Assembly (NCBI RefSeq): GCF_000718095.1
Contig: NZ_JOEI01000033.1
Coordinates: forward strand, 1 to 64,000
Origin: Streptomyces scopuliridis RB72
GTDB lineage: Bacteria; Actinomycetota; Actinomycetes; Streptomycetales; Streptomycetaceae
Length of the DNA stretch: 64,000 nt
Direction: 5' to 3'
In this document: positions 9,557-19,408 of the stretch, one piece after another
Position numbering within the stretch: the first letter of the stretch is position 1
Layout of the letters: every line of letters starts with the position of its first letter
Made by a program: the position numbers and the translations under genes
The notes under the pieces: model-generated
What the model was told of the DNA's origin: nothing
The model's database searches: none
Seen by the model: only the letters and a program-made list of their open reading frames with translations

Positions 9557-9916
9557 ATGCTTGTCGCCCTGACGGTCGCGGTCTCCGTGGCCGCGCTCGC
9601 CCTCGCCGCCTGGTGCGGCTTCGCCGCCTACCGCGACCAGCCCACCAAGGACTGGCACTTCATCGGCATGGCCGTGGTGTCGGTGCTCGCGCTGGCGCAG
9701 CTGGTCGTCGGGATCGTGCAGCTGGCGCGCGGCGAGCAGGCCGACGAGGGCTCGGTGATCTTCGTCTCGTATCTGCTCGGCGCGCTGTTCGCGGTCCCCG
9801 CGGCCGGGTTCCTGTCGCTGAGCGAGCGGACCCGCTGGGGCTCGGTCACGGTCGCCGCCGGAGCGGTCGTCCTGGCCGTGCTGGAAGTACGGCTCCATGA
9901 CATCTGGGAAGGCTGA
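9557..9916 (+). CDS. small integral membrane protein, unknown function
   Basis: A 119-residue protein with about four hydrophobic segments (near residues 1-22, 33-52, 64-84 and 93-110) and short charged loops. I recognise no catalytic motif. The ATG at 9557 follows a weak purine run. The next gene begins five bases after the stop on the same strand and is also a small membrane protein, so the two probably form a two-gene operon. Confidence 0.75.
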   Translation: MLVALTVAVSVAALALAAWCGFAAYRDQPTKDWHFIGMAVVSVLALAQLVVGIVQLARGEQADEGSVIFVSYLLGALFAVPAAGFLSLSERTRWGSVTVAAGAVVLAVLEVRLHDIWEG

Positions 9917-9920
9917 CGAC

Positions 9921-10334
9921 ATGACCACCGAAGGCGCCGACGGGGCACCGGTCAGGCTGGTCCGGGGTCCTGGGCTGCTGCTGGTCTGGCTGTACGGCGT
10001 GATGTCGGTCGGCGCGGTCTCCCGGTCCGTCTACCAGATCGCCACCGAATTCGACCGCGCGCCACTGGCCTACGCGCTCTCCGCCGTCGCCGCCGCGGTC
10101 TACGCGTTCATCACCTACACGCTGGTACGCGGCGGGGAGACGGCACGGAAGGCCGCTCTGCTCTGCTGCGCCGCGGAGCTGGTGGGCGTACTGACCGTCG
10201 GGACATGGACGCTGGCCGATCCGTCGGCCTTCCCGGACGCCACGGTCTGGTCGGACTACGGGATGGGCTACCTCTTCATTCCGGTGCTGCTGCCGGTCAC
10301 CGGCATTCTGTGGCTGCGCAAGAGCCGTCGATAG
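9921..10334 (+). CDS. small integral membrane protein, unknown function
   Basis: A 137-residue protein with about four membrane segments (LLLVWLYGVMSVGAV, AYALSAVAAAVYAFITY, ALLCCAAELVGVLTVGTW, FIPVLLPVTGILWL), ending in Arg/Lys residues. I chose the ATG at 9921, with GGAAGG upstream; an earlier ATG at 9897 would overlap the previous gene by 20 bases. It resembles the small transporter-like actinobacterial membrane proteins of unknown role. Probably co-transcribed with the gene just upstream. Confidence 0.78.
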   Translation: MTTEGADGAPVRLVRGPGLLLVWLYGVMSVGAVSRSVYQIATEFDRAPLAYALSAVAAAVYAFITYTLVRGGETARKAALLCCAAELVGVLTVGTWTLADPSAFPDATVWSDYGMGYLFIPVLLPVTGILWLRKSRR

Positions 10335-10444
10335 CGTCGATGGACCGCATCGCCGCTCGTCGCGGGTGATCGGGAAGCGGAACCCCCTTCGTACCCCTGA
10401 GGCCATGCCACTGGGGTCGTGCCGCCGGGGATTCCGCCCTCACG

Positions 10445-10963
10445 TCAGGCGCTGGCGACGTACGCCCCGACGGCCGCGGCCTCCGTCGCGGCTTCCTTCT
10501 CCAGGGTGACCAGTCTCAGTCGGGGGCCCGCCTGCTCCGTCGACACCGGGGCGTAGCCGCGGCTGCGGTAGAGCCGCAGATTGCCCTCGCTGCGGTGGCC
10601 GGTGAAGAGCTGGAAGCGCTGGGCCGCCGGCTGTCCCGCGAAGTGCGTCTCGATGGCGTCGAGCAGCCGTCCGCCGAGGCCGTGGCGCCGCATCCGGGGA
10701 TGGACGATGAGCTTGGCGATCCGGGCGGTGCCCGTCGCGTCGATACTGCCGCGCACCGACGCCACCACTTCGTCGCCGAGCCTGGCCACCAGGCCGTGGC
10801 CCTGGGCGAGTTCGGCCCGCAGGTCGTCGAGCGTCTGGGTCAGGGGCTCGATGGTGTAGTCGCCGTACAGCTCGGCCTCGTTCTGGTAGCACAGGTACTG
10901 CAGCTTCAGGATCTGTTCAGCGTCCTGCGCGCTCGCCGCTGAGATGGTCACGCTCATGCCCAT
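10445..10963 (-). CDS. GNAT N-acetyltransferase
   Basis: A 172-residue acetyltransferase. The acetyl-CoA binding loop reads HPRMRRHGLGGRLLDAIE (about residues 99-116), followed by FTGHRSEGNLRLYRSRGY, the typical C-terminal GNAT motif. The substrate is unknown. The ATG at 10963 has GGGAGG nine bases upstream; a second ATG two codons later is possible. It lies downstream of a sigma-like gene on the same strand, with a 37-base gap. Confidence 0.85.
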   Translation of the reverse strand: MGMSVTISAASAQDAEQILKLQYLCYQNEAELYGDYTIEPLTQTLDDLRAELAQGHGLVARLGDEVVASVRGSIDATGTARIAKLIVHPRMRRHGLGGRLLDAIETHFAGQPAAQRFQLFTGHRSEGNLRLYRSRGYAPVSTEQAGPRLRLVTLEKEAATEAAAVGAYVASA

Positions 10964-11000
10964 GTGTGCATGCCTCCCGCTCACTTGGTCCGCCGGTGGT

Positions 11001-11615
11001 CTACCGCTCCTTTCCCCCGAGTTCAGGAGCCGCAACCCCGGCCGCCAGCATTCTGCGCAGGCATCCCAGGCATCTGGAACGTAACGGTCCCAAACTGCCC
11101 TGTGACATACCCAACTCCCCCGCGATCTCACGGTAGGTGAGGTCCTCCGGCGACAGCATCGCGGTCAGGACCAGCGGACAGCGTCCGGGGGTACGGCCGA
11201 CCGCCGCGCGGAGCGTCTGCCTCCGGTCGGTGCGCAGCGCGGCTCGCTCGGGGTCGGACTCGGGCCCGGCGGCGGGTTCGTAGCGGTACGGGAGTTCGCG
11301 GGCGGCGGTGCGCCGGGCGCGGCGGGCCTCGGCCCGTACGACATCCCGTACCCAGCGCGCGGTGTCGCCGGGCCAGGGCTCGGCGGCCGGCCGTTCCAGC
11401 AGCCGTACCCAGGCGGCCTGTTCGAGGTCTCCTGGCTCGGTCCCGGCCCCCGGAGCCTCCGCCGCCGCCTCCGCGCGCACCAGCGGAAGCAGCGCGTGGA
11501 CGAGAGCCGTCGACCGCGCGGACTCCGACGGGCGGACGGAGGCCGGCGGGCGGTGCGCCATGGGCTGGGGCGGTCGGGAAGCGGGGAGGGGCCGGATGGG
11601 CCGGACTGATGTCAT
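11001..11615 (-). CDS. sigma-70 family (ECF-like) protein
   Basis: A 204-residue protein with a plausible sigma region 2 (GDLEQAAWVRLLER, about 61-75) and a region 4 helix-turn-helix (LTYREIAGELGMSQGSLGPLRSRCLGCLRRML, in two overlapping parts, about 158-190). The N-terminal 45 residues are Pro/Arg-rich. Region 2 is poorly conserved, so it may be a divergent or specialised sigma factor. No anti-sigma gene is adjacent. The ribosome site at 11615 is weak; a start 18 codons later is possible. Confidence 0.72.
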   Translation of the reverse strand: MTSVRPIRPLPASRPPQPMAHRPPASVRPSESARSTALVHALLPLVRAEAAAEAPGAGTEPGDLEQAAWVRLLERPAAEPWPGDTARWVRDVVRAEARRARRTAARELPYRYEPAAGPESDPERAALRTDRRQTLRAAVGRTPGRCPLVLTAMLSPEDLTYREIAGELGMSQGSLGPLRSRCLGCLRRMLAAGVAAPELGGKER

Positions 11616-11689
11616 GCCCGCCGTGACGTCCGTGCGACGACGGGCGGTTGCTCCCCGGCCGGGCGGTCACCCGACCGGGGCACGCGCGC

Positions 11690-12853
11690 TCAGCGGCTGA
11701 CGAAGTCCGCCCGCGCCAGCAGACCGGTGTCCGGGTTGTCGGTGAAGATGCCGTCGATGCCCTGCTCGAAGTAGGCCCGGAAGGCGCCGAAGGCATCGCC
11801 GTACGCGTTCGGGTCCGTACCGCGCCGGAAGTCCGCCGGCAGGAAGGCGTTCTCGTCGCGCAGCGTGTACGGGTGGAGGATCAGCCCCTTCGCGTGCGCG
11901 TCCCGTACCAGCGTGGTGGGCGTGCCCAGCTTGCCCGTGGCGTCCTTCGGGATGATCAGGTCGAGCGTCGGGCCGATGCCCTGCGCGTAGGACGCGATCC
12001 ACTTCAGGCCCTCGGGCTTGACCAGATCGGCGACCGTACGCGGGTCGTTCGCGACCTTGAAGTCCCACGGGCGGGTGCCGGCGGCGTCGAGCAGGACGAC
12101 GCGCGGCGAGGAGACCAGCTTCGCCATCCGCTGCATGCTGCTCGGCTCGAAGGACTGGAGGAAGATGGCGGAGTCCTTGCGGTCACGCCCGTAGCGGCGC
12201 AGCAGCTTCGCGAGGGGCTCCTCCAGGCCGAGGCCGAGACCGCGGAAGTAGGTGGGGTGCTTGGTCTCGGTGTACAGCCAGATCTTGCGGCCGAGGCGGC
12301 GGCCCTGCTCGTCCGCCCAGCGCAGCACCTCTTCGAAGGTGGGGACGTCCCAGCGGCCGTCGTAGAGCGTGTTGCGCTGCCGGACGCCGGGGATGCGCTC
12401 CTTGGCGCGCAGCGTCTTCAGCTCGGCGAGCGTGAAGTCCTCGGTGAACCAGCCGGTGAGGCTGACGCCGTCGATGCTCTTGGTGGTCTTGCGGCCCGCG
12501 AACTCCGGGTGGTCCGCGACATCGGTCGTGGCCGTGATGTCGTTCTCGTGACGGCACACCAGATGGCCGTCCTTGGTGGGCACCAGGTCCTGCTCGATCA
12601 CATGCGCGCCGAGGTCGAGGGCGAGCTGGTACGAGCCGAGGGTGTGCTCGGGACGGTAGCCGCTGGCTCCGCGGTGGCCGATGATCGTGGGTACGGGCAG
12701 GGCCGGCTTCGCCGGTCCGTGGCCGCCCCGACCCGTTTCAACAGCGCGCTCGGCAGCCTGCGCCGAGGCGGGCAGCGCCACGGCCGCCGAGCCGAGCACC
12801 GCCGCTCCGAGTACGGTCCGCCGTCCGGGCGTATTCCGCGCACCCTGTGTCAT
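11690..12853 (-). CDS. secreted glycerophosphodiester phosphodiesterase
   Basis: A 387-residue GlpQ-type enzyme that cleaves glycerophosphodiesters to glycerol 3-phosphate and an alcohol. The N terminus is a twin-arginine signal (RRTVLGAAVLGSAAVALPASA), so it is exported folded. The catalytic motif GHRGASGYRPEHT and EQDLVPTKDGHLVCRHE carry the active-site His and metal-binding acids. The C terminus ends with GIFTDNPDTGLL, typical of the family. GAGGAG precedes the ATG at 12853. It diverges from the acyltransferase gene to its right. Confidence 0.92.
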   Translation of the reverse strand: MTQGARNTPGRRTVLGAAVLGSAAVALPASAQAAERAVETGRGGHGPAKPALPVPTIIGHRGASGYRPEHTLGSYQLALDLGAHVIEQDLVPTKDGHLVCRHENDITATTDVADHPEFAGRKTTKSIDGVSLTGWFTEDFTLAELKTLRAKERIPGVRQRNTLYDGRWDVPTFEEVLRWADEQGRRLGRKIWLYTETKHPTYFRGLGLGLEEPLAKLLRRYGRDRKDSAIFLQSFEPSSMQRMAKLVSSPRVVLLDAAGTRPWDFKVANDPRTVADLVKPEGLKWIASYAQGIGPTLDLIIPKDATGKLGTPTTLVRDAHAKGLILHPYTLRDENAFLPADFRRGTDPNAYGDAFGAFRAYFEQGIDGIFTDNPDTGLLARADFVSR

Positions 12854-13048
12854 GAACGCTCCTCGATGTGATGTCCCGCACCTGTCAACGACTGCCAAAC
12901 GAGGGCCGAGCGTAGGCGGCCACGCCTTCCGTACGGGAGACCCTGGGCGAACGTGGCGGAAACTCACGTCAACAGCGTGTATCCGGTCGGTGAACCCGAT
13001 GTGCGCTCGTGTGGAGTTGCGAGTACCGTCCTCACCTGCAGAGATTTA

Positions 13049-13100
13049 GAGGCCGGGCGAAGAGGCCGCGCGACGCCGCCCCACCTCTTCGCCCGGCCTC
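13049..13100. repeat. perfect 17-bp inverted repeat in the plsC leader
   Basis: GAGGCCGGGCGAAGAGG at 13049-13065 and its exact complement at 13084-13100, with an 18-base loop. It lies 43 bases before the TTG start at 13144, between two divergent genes, so it cannot be an ordinary end-of-gene terminator. It may be a leader hairpin or attenuator for the acyltransferase gene. Confidence 0.85.
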
Positions 13101-13143
13101 AAAGTCGGCCGTCCAGCAACTTCGCACGACACCGGAGGAACCG

Positions 13144-13815
13144 TTGTCCCGCTTCGCGCTCATCAAGGCAGCGCTCGGACCGATCATGCGCCTGATGTTC
13201 CGCACCCGTGTGGAAGGCGCCGAGAACATTCCGGGGAGCGGGCCGGTGATCCTCGCCGGCAACCATCTCACCTTCATCGACTCGATGATCCTGCCGCTGG
13301 TCTGTGACCGTCAGGTCTTCTTCATCGGCAAGGACGAGTACGTCACCGGCAAGGGCCTCAAGGGCAGGCTGATGGCCTGGTTCTTCACCGGCGTGGGCAT
13401 GATCCCGGTGGACCGCGACGGTGGCCGGGGCGGGGTCGCGGCGCTGATGACGGGCCGTCGGATCCTGGACCAGGGCAATATCTTCGGTATCTATCCGGAG
13501 GGCACCCGCTCCCCCGACGGCCGGCTGTACCGGGGCCGTACGGGCATCGCGCGGCTGACGCTGATGACGGGCGCCCCGGTGGTGCCCTTCGCCATGATCG
13601 GTACGGACAAGCTCCAGCCGAACGGCTCGGGCATGCCCCGGACCGGCAAGGTGACCGTGCGCTTCGGCAAGCCGATGGAGTTCTCGCGGTACGAGGGCAT
13701 GGACCGCGACCGGTATGTGCTGCGGGCGGTGACGGACTCGGTGATGACCGAGGTCATGGAGCTGTCCGGGCAGGAGTACGTGGACATGTACGCCACGAAG
13801 GCGAAGGCGGCGTAA
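13144..13815 (+). CDS. 1-acylglycerol-3-phosphate O-acyltransferase (PlsC-like)
   Basis: A 223-residue membrane-associated acyltransferase of phospholipid synthesis. The catalytic HX4D motif is NHLTFID and the substrate-binding motif is YPEGTRSPDG. Length and motif spacing fit the family. The TTG at 13144 is the best start: GGAGGA lies eight bases upstream and the resulting N terminus (SRFALIKAALGPIMRLMF) is family-like; longer versions run through the hairpin region. Whether it acylates lysophosphatidic acid or another acceptor cannot be told from sequence. Confidence 0.88.
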   Translation: MSRFALIKAALGPIMRLMFRTRVEGAENIPGSGPVILAGNHLTFIDSMILPLVCDRQVFFIGKDEYVTGKGLKGRLMAWFFTGVGMIPVDRDGGRGGVAALMTGRRILDQGNIFGIYPEGTRSPDGRLYRGRTGIARLTLMTGAPVVPFAMIGTDKLQPNGSGMPRTGKVTVRFGKPMEFSRYEGMDRDRYVLRAVTDSVMTEVMELSGQEYVDMYATKAKAA

Positions 13816-13822
13816 CCCGTTC

Positions 13823-13860
13823 GGGCGCCGAGGGCTTCCATGCCCTTGCTCCCGGCGCCC
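13823..13860. terminator. bidirectional terminator between plsC-like gene and efflux gene
   Basis: GGGCGCCG and its complement enclose an inner AGGGC/GCCCT pair. It lies just after the stop of the + strand acyltransferase and before the stop of the minus strand transporter, so it can serve both convergent genes. Confidence 0.72.
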
Positions 13861-13879
13861 GTCAGGGCTCGACACCCCG

Positions 13880-15421
13880 TCAGTGCTCCACGCCGTCCTC
13901 CAGCTTCTGGCCGCGCAGCAGGAACCAGGCCACCACCGACGTGGCCAGCAGCACCGCCGCGCCCACCCCCGCCGCGAAGCGCAGACCGTCCACGAACGCC
14001 TCCTGAGCCGCCGCCACCAGCGCCGCCCCGGAGTGCCCCGGGAGTCCGGCGGCGGCCTCCACGGCGCCGCCCAGGGACTCGTGCGCGGCCGAGGCCGCGT
14101 CGGCCGGGACACCGGACGGGGTGGGGAAGCCCCGGTAGACGCCGGTGACGATCGAGCCGAGCAGCGCGATACCGAGCGCCGCGCCCAGTTCGTACGCGGT
14201 CTCCGACACCGCGGAGGCGGAACCGGCGTGCTCCTTGGGGACGCTGGAGAGAATCACATCGGCGGTGACGGTGAAGGAGAAGCCCGCGCCCACGCCGACG
14301 ATCAGCAGGACAGCCCCCAGCAGCGGATAGCCGGTGGACTGGCTGATGGTGACCAGCGCCGCGAGGGACAGACCGATCGCCGCGAGCCCGCCGGCCACCA
14401 CGGACCGTACGGAGTAACGGCGGGCGATGGTTCCGGCGAGGAGTCCCGCCGCCACCGCGCCGACGGCGGCGGGCAGTTCGGCCAGCCCCGCTTCCAGCGG
14501 CCGGCGGCCCTGCACCAGCTGCAGATACTGCGACAGGAAGAAGACCAGCCCGGAGAGGCCGAGGATGGTCAGCAGATCGGCCAGGACCGCGCCGGAGAAG
14601 CCCCGGTGGTGGAAGAGCCGTATGTCGAGCAGCGGGGCGGGCAGCGTGAGCTGGCGCCGTACGAACCAGTGGAGCGCGCCCGCGCCCAGCAGGCCCACGA
14701 CCACGACGTCCCAGCCAGGACCGTGCGCGGCCGCTTCCTTGATCGCGTATACGACGCCGACGACGCCGACCAGGGAGAGCACCACGCTCGTCAGGTCCCA
14801 GGGACCCGGCGCGGGGTTCTTCGACTCGGGCAGCGTCTTGATGCCGACGATCACCAGAACGGCCATCACGGGCAGATTGATCAGGAAGACCGAGCCCCAC
14901 CAGAAGTGCTCCAGCAGGAAGCCGCCGACGACCGGACCGACCGCCGCGCCCGCGGAGGCCATCGCGCCCCAGATGCCGATGGCGAGGCTGCGTTCCCTGG
15001 GGTCGTGGAAGATATTGCGGATCAGGGCGAGGGTGGCGGGCATCAGGGTCGCGCCCGCGACGCCGAGCAGCGCCCTGGCCACGATCATCATTTCCGGGGT
15101 GGTCGCGTACGCGTTGAGTACGGAGACCCCGCCGAAGGCGACCGCGCCCGTCAGCAGCAGCTTCTTGCGGCCGATCCGGTCGCCGAGGCTGCCCATGGAG
15201 ACCAGCAGACCGGCGATGACGAAGGAGTAGATGTCGCCGATCCAGAGGAGCTGGGTGCCGGTCGGCTTGAGGTCCTCGCTGAGGAACGGTGTGGCGAGGC
15301 CCAGAACGGTGGCGTCGACGGCCACCAGCAGCACAGCGAGGACGAGCACGGTGAGCGCGATCCAGCGCCCGGGACGGGGCGTCTGATCGCTCTCCGCCGC
15401 GGTGAGGTGGGTGCTGGTCAT
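13880..15421 (-). CDS. MFS drug efflux transporter, DHA2 (EmrB/QacA) family
   Basis: A 513-residue proton-driven exporter with about 14 membrane segments. The loop motif GDRIGRKKLLLTGA and motif C region (MASAGAAVGPVVGGFLLEHF) mark drug:proton antiport. The start overlaps the TetR gene stop (ATGA), so the two genes form one operon. TetR regulator plus DHA2 pump in this neighbourhood recalls the S. coelicolor pqrAB paraquat-resistance operon; that identity is from memory of synteny and is tentative. The stated substrate is therefore uncertain. Confidence 0.9.
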   Translation of the reverse strand: MTSTHLTAAESDQTPRPGRWIALTVLVLAVLLVAVDATVLGLATPFLSEDLKPTGTQLLWIGDIYSFVIAGLLVSMGSLGDRIGRKKLLLTGAVAFGGVSVLNAYATTPEMMIVARALLGVAGATLMPATLALIRNIFHDPRERSLAIGIWGAMASAGAAVGPVVGGFLLEHFWWGSVFLINLPVMAVLVIVGIKTLPESKNPAPGPWDLTSVVLSLVGVVGVVYAIKEAAAHGPGWDVVVVGLLGAGALHWFVRRQLTLPAPLLDIRLFHHRGFSGAVLADLLTILGLSGLVFFLSQYLQLVQGRRPLEAGLAELPAAVGAVAAGLLAGTIARRYSVRSVVAGGLAAIGLSLAALVTISQSTGYPLLGAVLLIVGVGAGFSFTVTADVILSSVPKEHAGSASAVSETAYELGAALGIALLGSIVTGVYRGFPTPSGVPADAASAAHESLGGAVEAAAGLPGHSGAALVAAAQEAFVDGLRFAAGVGAAVLLATSVVAWFLLRGQKLEDGVEH

Positions 15422-15966
15422 TGCTTCACACTCCGTCGTGCTCCGCCGAGCAGCAACTCGGCGATCATGTACGGGAAATCCTTGGGGGCGGCGCGGCCGT
15501 CGTGGACGGTCCAGGCGCCGGCGCTGATCAGTCCGTAGAAGGCGTCCGTCAGCCAGGCGTGGCTGAGGTCGATACGGAACACGCCTTCCTCCTGGCCGCG
15601 CCGGAAGAGCGCGGAGATCCGGGCGTCGGTGCGGTTCCAGCCGTCGTAGACATCGCCCTCGAAGAGCTGGTTCTCGGTGAGGAGGAAGGCGAGCAGCCCG
15701 GCGGAGGGCTCGACGCTCGCGATCAGCCGGCGCAGCGCCTCGTCCGCCGGGCCCTCGTCGAGCCGGGCGTCGTCGAGGGCCGTCTCCAGCTCCTTGAGGC
15801 CCAGCTCCTCCAGCGCCTTGATCAGCGCGTCCCGCCCGGCGAAGTGGCGGTGCAGCGTCGCTCGCCCTATCCCCGCGGACCGGGCGACCTCGTCCATGGT
15901 GGCGGTGGCCCTGCGGGTGAGAAGGGCGGCGGCGGTGCGCAGCACCTGTTCACGATCGACGGTCAT
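15418..15966 (-). CDS. TetR family transcriptional regulator of the efflux operon
   Basis: A 182-residue repressor with an N-terminal helix-turn-helix (MDEVARSAGIGRATLHRHF, about 25-43) and an all-helical ligand-binding C-terminal part. It precedes the DHA2 pump with a 4-base overlap and probably represses its own operon until a drug binds. The ATG at 15966 is followed by a normal TetR N terminus; an in-frame TTG at 15996 lies within the likely operator. A perfect palindrome 19 bases upstream supports autoregulation. Possibly PqrA, by synteny only. Confidence 0.88.
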   Translation of the reverse strand: MTVDREQVLRTAAALLTRRATATMDEVARSAGIGRATLHRHFAGRDALIKALEELGLKELETALDDARLDEGPADEALRRLIASVEPSAGLLAFLLTENQLFEGDVYDGWNRTDARISALFRRGQEEGVFRIDLSHAWLTDAFYGLISAGAWTVHDGRAAPKDFPYMIAELLLGGARRSVKQ

Positions 15967-15984
15967 GAGACGACCATAACCCAC

Positions 15985-16004
15985 ATGAGACACCAATGTC
16001 TCAT
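15985..16004. promoter_or_regulatory. TetR operator (perfect 20-bp palindrome)
   Basis: ATGAGACA-CCAA-TGTCTCAT, a perfect 8+8 inverted repeat just upstream of the TetR gene and 57 bases before the divergent HAD gene. A further ATGAGAC half-site overlaps the TetR start codon (15965-15971). Confidence 0.75.
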
Positions 16005-16060
16005 TCGATACAGCGCTGAACCACTACCCCGCGCACTACCCAGAGGGAAGGAACCCGCGT

Positions 16061-16594
16061 ATGAAGTCGCGTATGGACTCGCGTACGAAGCCACTGCTGC
16101 TGATCGATGTCGACGGTCCGCTGAACCCGTATCTCGCCCTCGCGGCCGAGGGGGCGCCGGAAGGGTACGTACGGCACTGGATGCGGCCCTCGGGCTGGCC
16201 CGCGGATCAGCCGCTGCCCGTGCTGCTCAACCCGGAGCACGGAGTGGAACTGCTGGCGCTCGCCGACCGCTACGAGCTGGTCTGGGCCACCACGTGGGAG
16301 AACGACGCCAATGAGTGGATCGCGCCGGTCCTCGGGCTGCCGGAGCTGCCGTACGTCGAGTGGTCCGGCCCGGAGCGCAGGGCCCCGCTCGGGACCTTCT
16401 GGAAGACGCCGTACGTACTGGAGTACGCGGCCGGACGGCCCTTCGCCTGGGTCGACGACGAGATCACCTCGTACGACCGCGCGTGGACGGACCAACGCCA
16501 CCTCGCCGCCGCCCTGTTGATGCGTATCGATCCCCGGATCGGGCTGACCCGTCCGGACTTCGACACGCTCGCGGAGTGGGCGGCGGCGCTGTAG
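16061..16594 (+). CDS. HAD-fold protein, unknown substrate
   Basis: A 177-residue protein beginning with the HAD phosphatase motif I (LLLIDVDGPLNPY), with nucleophile and acid aspartates present. WATTWENDANEWIAPVLGLP corresponds to the motif II region (Thr), and WVDDEIT near residue 130 is motif IV-like. This matches the HAD domain seen in bacterial proteins and in some RNA-repair proteins. GGGAAGG lies upstream of the ATG. It is divergent from the TetR gene and shares its intergenic region. Confidence 0.8.
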   Translation: MKSRMDSRTKPLLLIDVDGPLNPYLALAAEGAPEGYVRHWMRPSGWPADQPLPVLLNPEHGVELLALADRYELVWATTWENDANEWIAPVLGLPELPYVEWSGPERRAPLGTFWKTPYVLEYAAGRPFAWVDDEITSYDRAWTDQRHLAAALLMRIDPRIGLTRPDFDTLAEWAAAL

Positions 16595-16599
16595 CGGCG

Positions 16600-16621
16600 A
16601 ACGGCTCCAGGAGAGCCGGTT
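16600..16621. terminator. probable bidirectional terminator
   Basis: AACGGCTC and GAGCCGGTT form a short stem with one bulge between the convergent HAD gene and argH. Confidence 0.45.
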
Positions 16622-16637
16622 ACTTCGGTGGCGGGGG

Positions 16638-18074
<1,437 letters not shown>

Positions 18075-18097
18075 TCAGAAGGGATCGGGAAGTACGA

Positions 18098-18130
18098 CCG
18101 CCTCCCCGCCGCGGAGGAACGGGGAGGCGG
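18098..18130 (-). terminator. hairpin between argG and argH
   Basis: CCGCCTCCCCG and its exact complement form an 11-bp stem with an 11-base loop, 18 bases after the argG stop and 32 bases before the argH start. It may partly terminate argG transcripts or stabilise their 3' ends. Confidence 0.65.
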
Positions 18131-18148
18131 ACTGTCAAACGGTTGGGA

Positions 18149-19342
18149 TCAGGCGAGGTCACGCCGAGCGGCGATCTTCGACGAGAGGCCGAAGATCTCG
18201 ATGAAGCCCTGCGCCTTGGACTGGTCGAACGTGTCGCCCGAGTCGTACGTCGCGAGGTTGAAGTCGTACAGCGACTCGTCCGACTTCCGGCCGGTGACAA
18301 CGGCCCGGCCGCCGTGCAGGGTCATCCGGATGTCGCCGGTGACATGCTGGTTGGCCTCGTTGATGAAGCCGTCCAGGGCGCGCTTGAGCGGCGAGAACCA
18401 CAGGCCGTCGTAGACGATCTCGCCCCAGCGCTGCTCGACCTGCCGCTTGTAGCGGGCCAGCTCGCGCTCGACGGTGACGTTCTCCAGCTCCTGGTGCGCG
18501 GTGATCAGCGCGATGGCGCCGGGGGCCTCGTAGATCTCCCGGGACTTGATGCCGACGAGCCGGTCCTCGACCATGTCGATCCGGCCGATGCCCTGGGCGC
18601 CGGCCCGCTCGTTGAGCTGCTGGATCGCCTGGAGGACGGTGACGGGCTTGCCGTCGATGGCGACGGGCACGCCCTCCTTGAAGGAGACGATGACCTCGTC
18701 GGCCTCGCGGGGCGTGGCCGGGTTCGAGGTGTACTCGTACACGTCCTCGATCGGACCGTTCCAGATGTCCTCCAGGAAGCCCGTCTCGACGGCCCGCCCG
18801 AAGACGTTCTGGTCGATGGAGTACGGGGACTTCTTGGTGGTCGCGATCGGGAGGTTCTTCTGCTCGCAGAAGGCGATCGCCTTGTCGCGGGTCATCGCGT
18901 AGTCGCGGACCGGGGCGATGCACTTCAGATCCGGGCCGAGGGCGGTGATCCCGGCCTCGAAGCGCACCTGGTCGTTGCCCTTGCCCGTGCAGCCGTGGGC
19001 GACGGTGCCGGCGTTGTGCTTCTTCGCGGCGGCGACGAGGTGCTTGACGATCGTCGGCCGGGAGAGGGCGGAGACCAGCGGGTAGCGGTCCATGTAGAGG
19101 GCGTTGGCCTTGATCGCCGGGAGGCAGTACTCCTCGGCGAACTCGTCCTTCGCGTCCGCGACCTCGGCTTCGACGGCACCGCAGGCGAGCGCGCGCTTGC
19201 GGATGACGTCCAGGTCCTCGCCGCCCTGGCCGACGTCCACGGCAACGGCGATGACCTCGGCGCCCGTCTCCTCGGCGATCCAGCCGATGGCGACGGAGGT
19301 GTCCAGGCCGCCCGAGTAGGCGAGTACGACGCGCTCGGTCAC
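18149..19342 (-). CDS. argG: argininosuccinate synthase
   Basis: A 397-residue ATP-dependent ligase that joins citrulline and aspartate. The PP-loop ATP motif is [11 protein letters not shown] at residues 6-16, and family motifs [14 protein letters not shown] ([15 protein letters not shown]) and [11 protein letters not shown] follow. The GTG at 19342 has AAGGAG eight bases upstream; extending to 19363 gives an unlikely MHRKEKP tail. It has its own promoter with perfect TTGACA and a 10-bp dyad. It leads argH. Confidence 0.96.
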   Translation of the reverse strand: MTERVVLAYSGGLDTSVAIGWIAEETGAEVIAVAVDVGQGGEDLDVIRKRALACGAVEAEVADAKDEFAEEYCLPAIKANALYMDRYPLVSALSRPTIVKHLVAAAKKHNAGTVAHGCTGKGNDQVRFEAGITALGPDLKCIAPVRDYAMTRDKAIAFCEQKNLPIATTKKSPYSIDQNVFGRAVETGFLEDIWNGPIEDVYEYTSNPATPREADEVIVSFKEGVPVAIDGKPVTVLQAIQQLNERAGAQGIGRIDMVEDRLVGIKSREIYEAPGAIALITAHQELENVTVERELARYKRQVEQRWGEIVYDGLWFSPLKRALDGFINEANQHVTGDIRMTLHGGRAVVTGRKSDESLYDFNLATYDSGDTFDQSKAQGFIEIFGLSSKIAARRDLA

Positions 19343-19353
19343 GGGTTTCTCCT

Positions 19354-19396
19354 TACGGTGCATTCACTGACAGGTATAACTATGCGATGCACCGTA
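19354..19396. promoter_or_regulatory. argG operator dyad, likely ArgR-controlled
   Basis: TACGGTGCAT at 19354-19363 and ATGCACCGTA at 19387-19396 form a perfect 10-bp inverted repeat. Between them is an AT-rich stretch with GCATAGTTATAC on the minus strand, resembling Streptomyces arginine boxes. The dyad covers the -10 and start region of the argG promoter. ArgR as the binding protein is inferred. Confidence 0.65.
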
Positions 19397-19408
19397 TGGT
19401 TTTGTCAA
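19379..19408 (-). promoter_or_regulatory. argG promoter
   Basis: TTGACA (-35, 19403-19408), 18 bases, CATAGT (-10, 19379-19384). The -35 overlaps the last codons of the DUF488 gene. The predicted start of transcription lies about 30 bases before the argG GTG. Confidence 0.72.
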
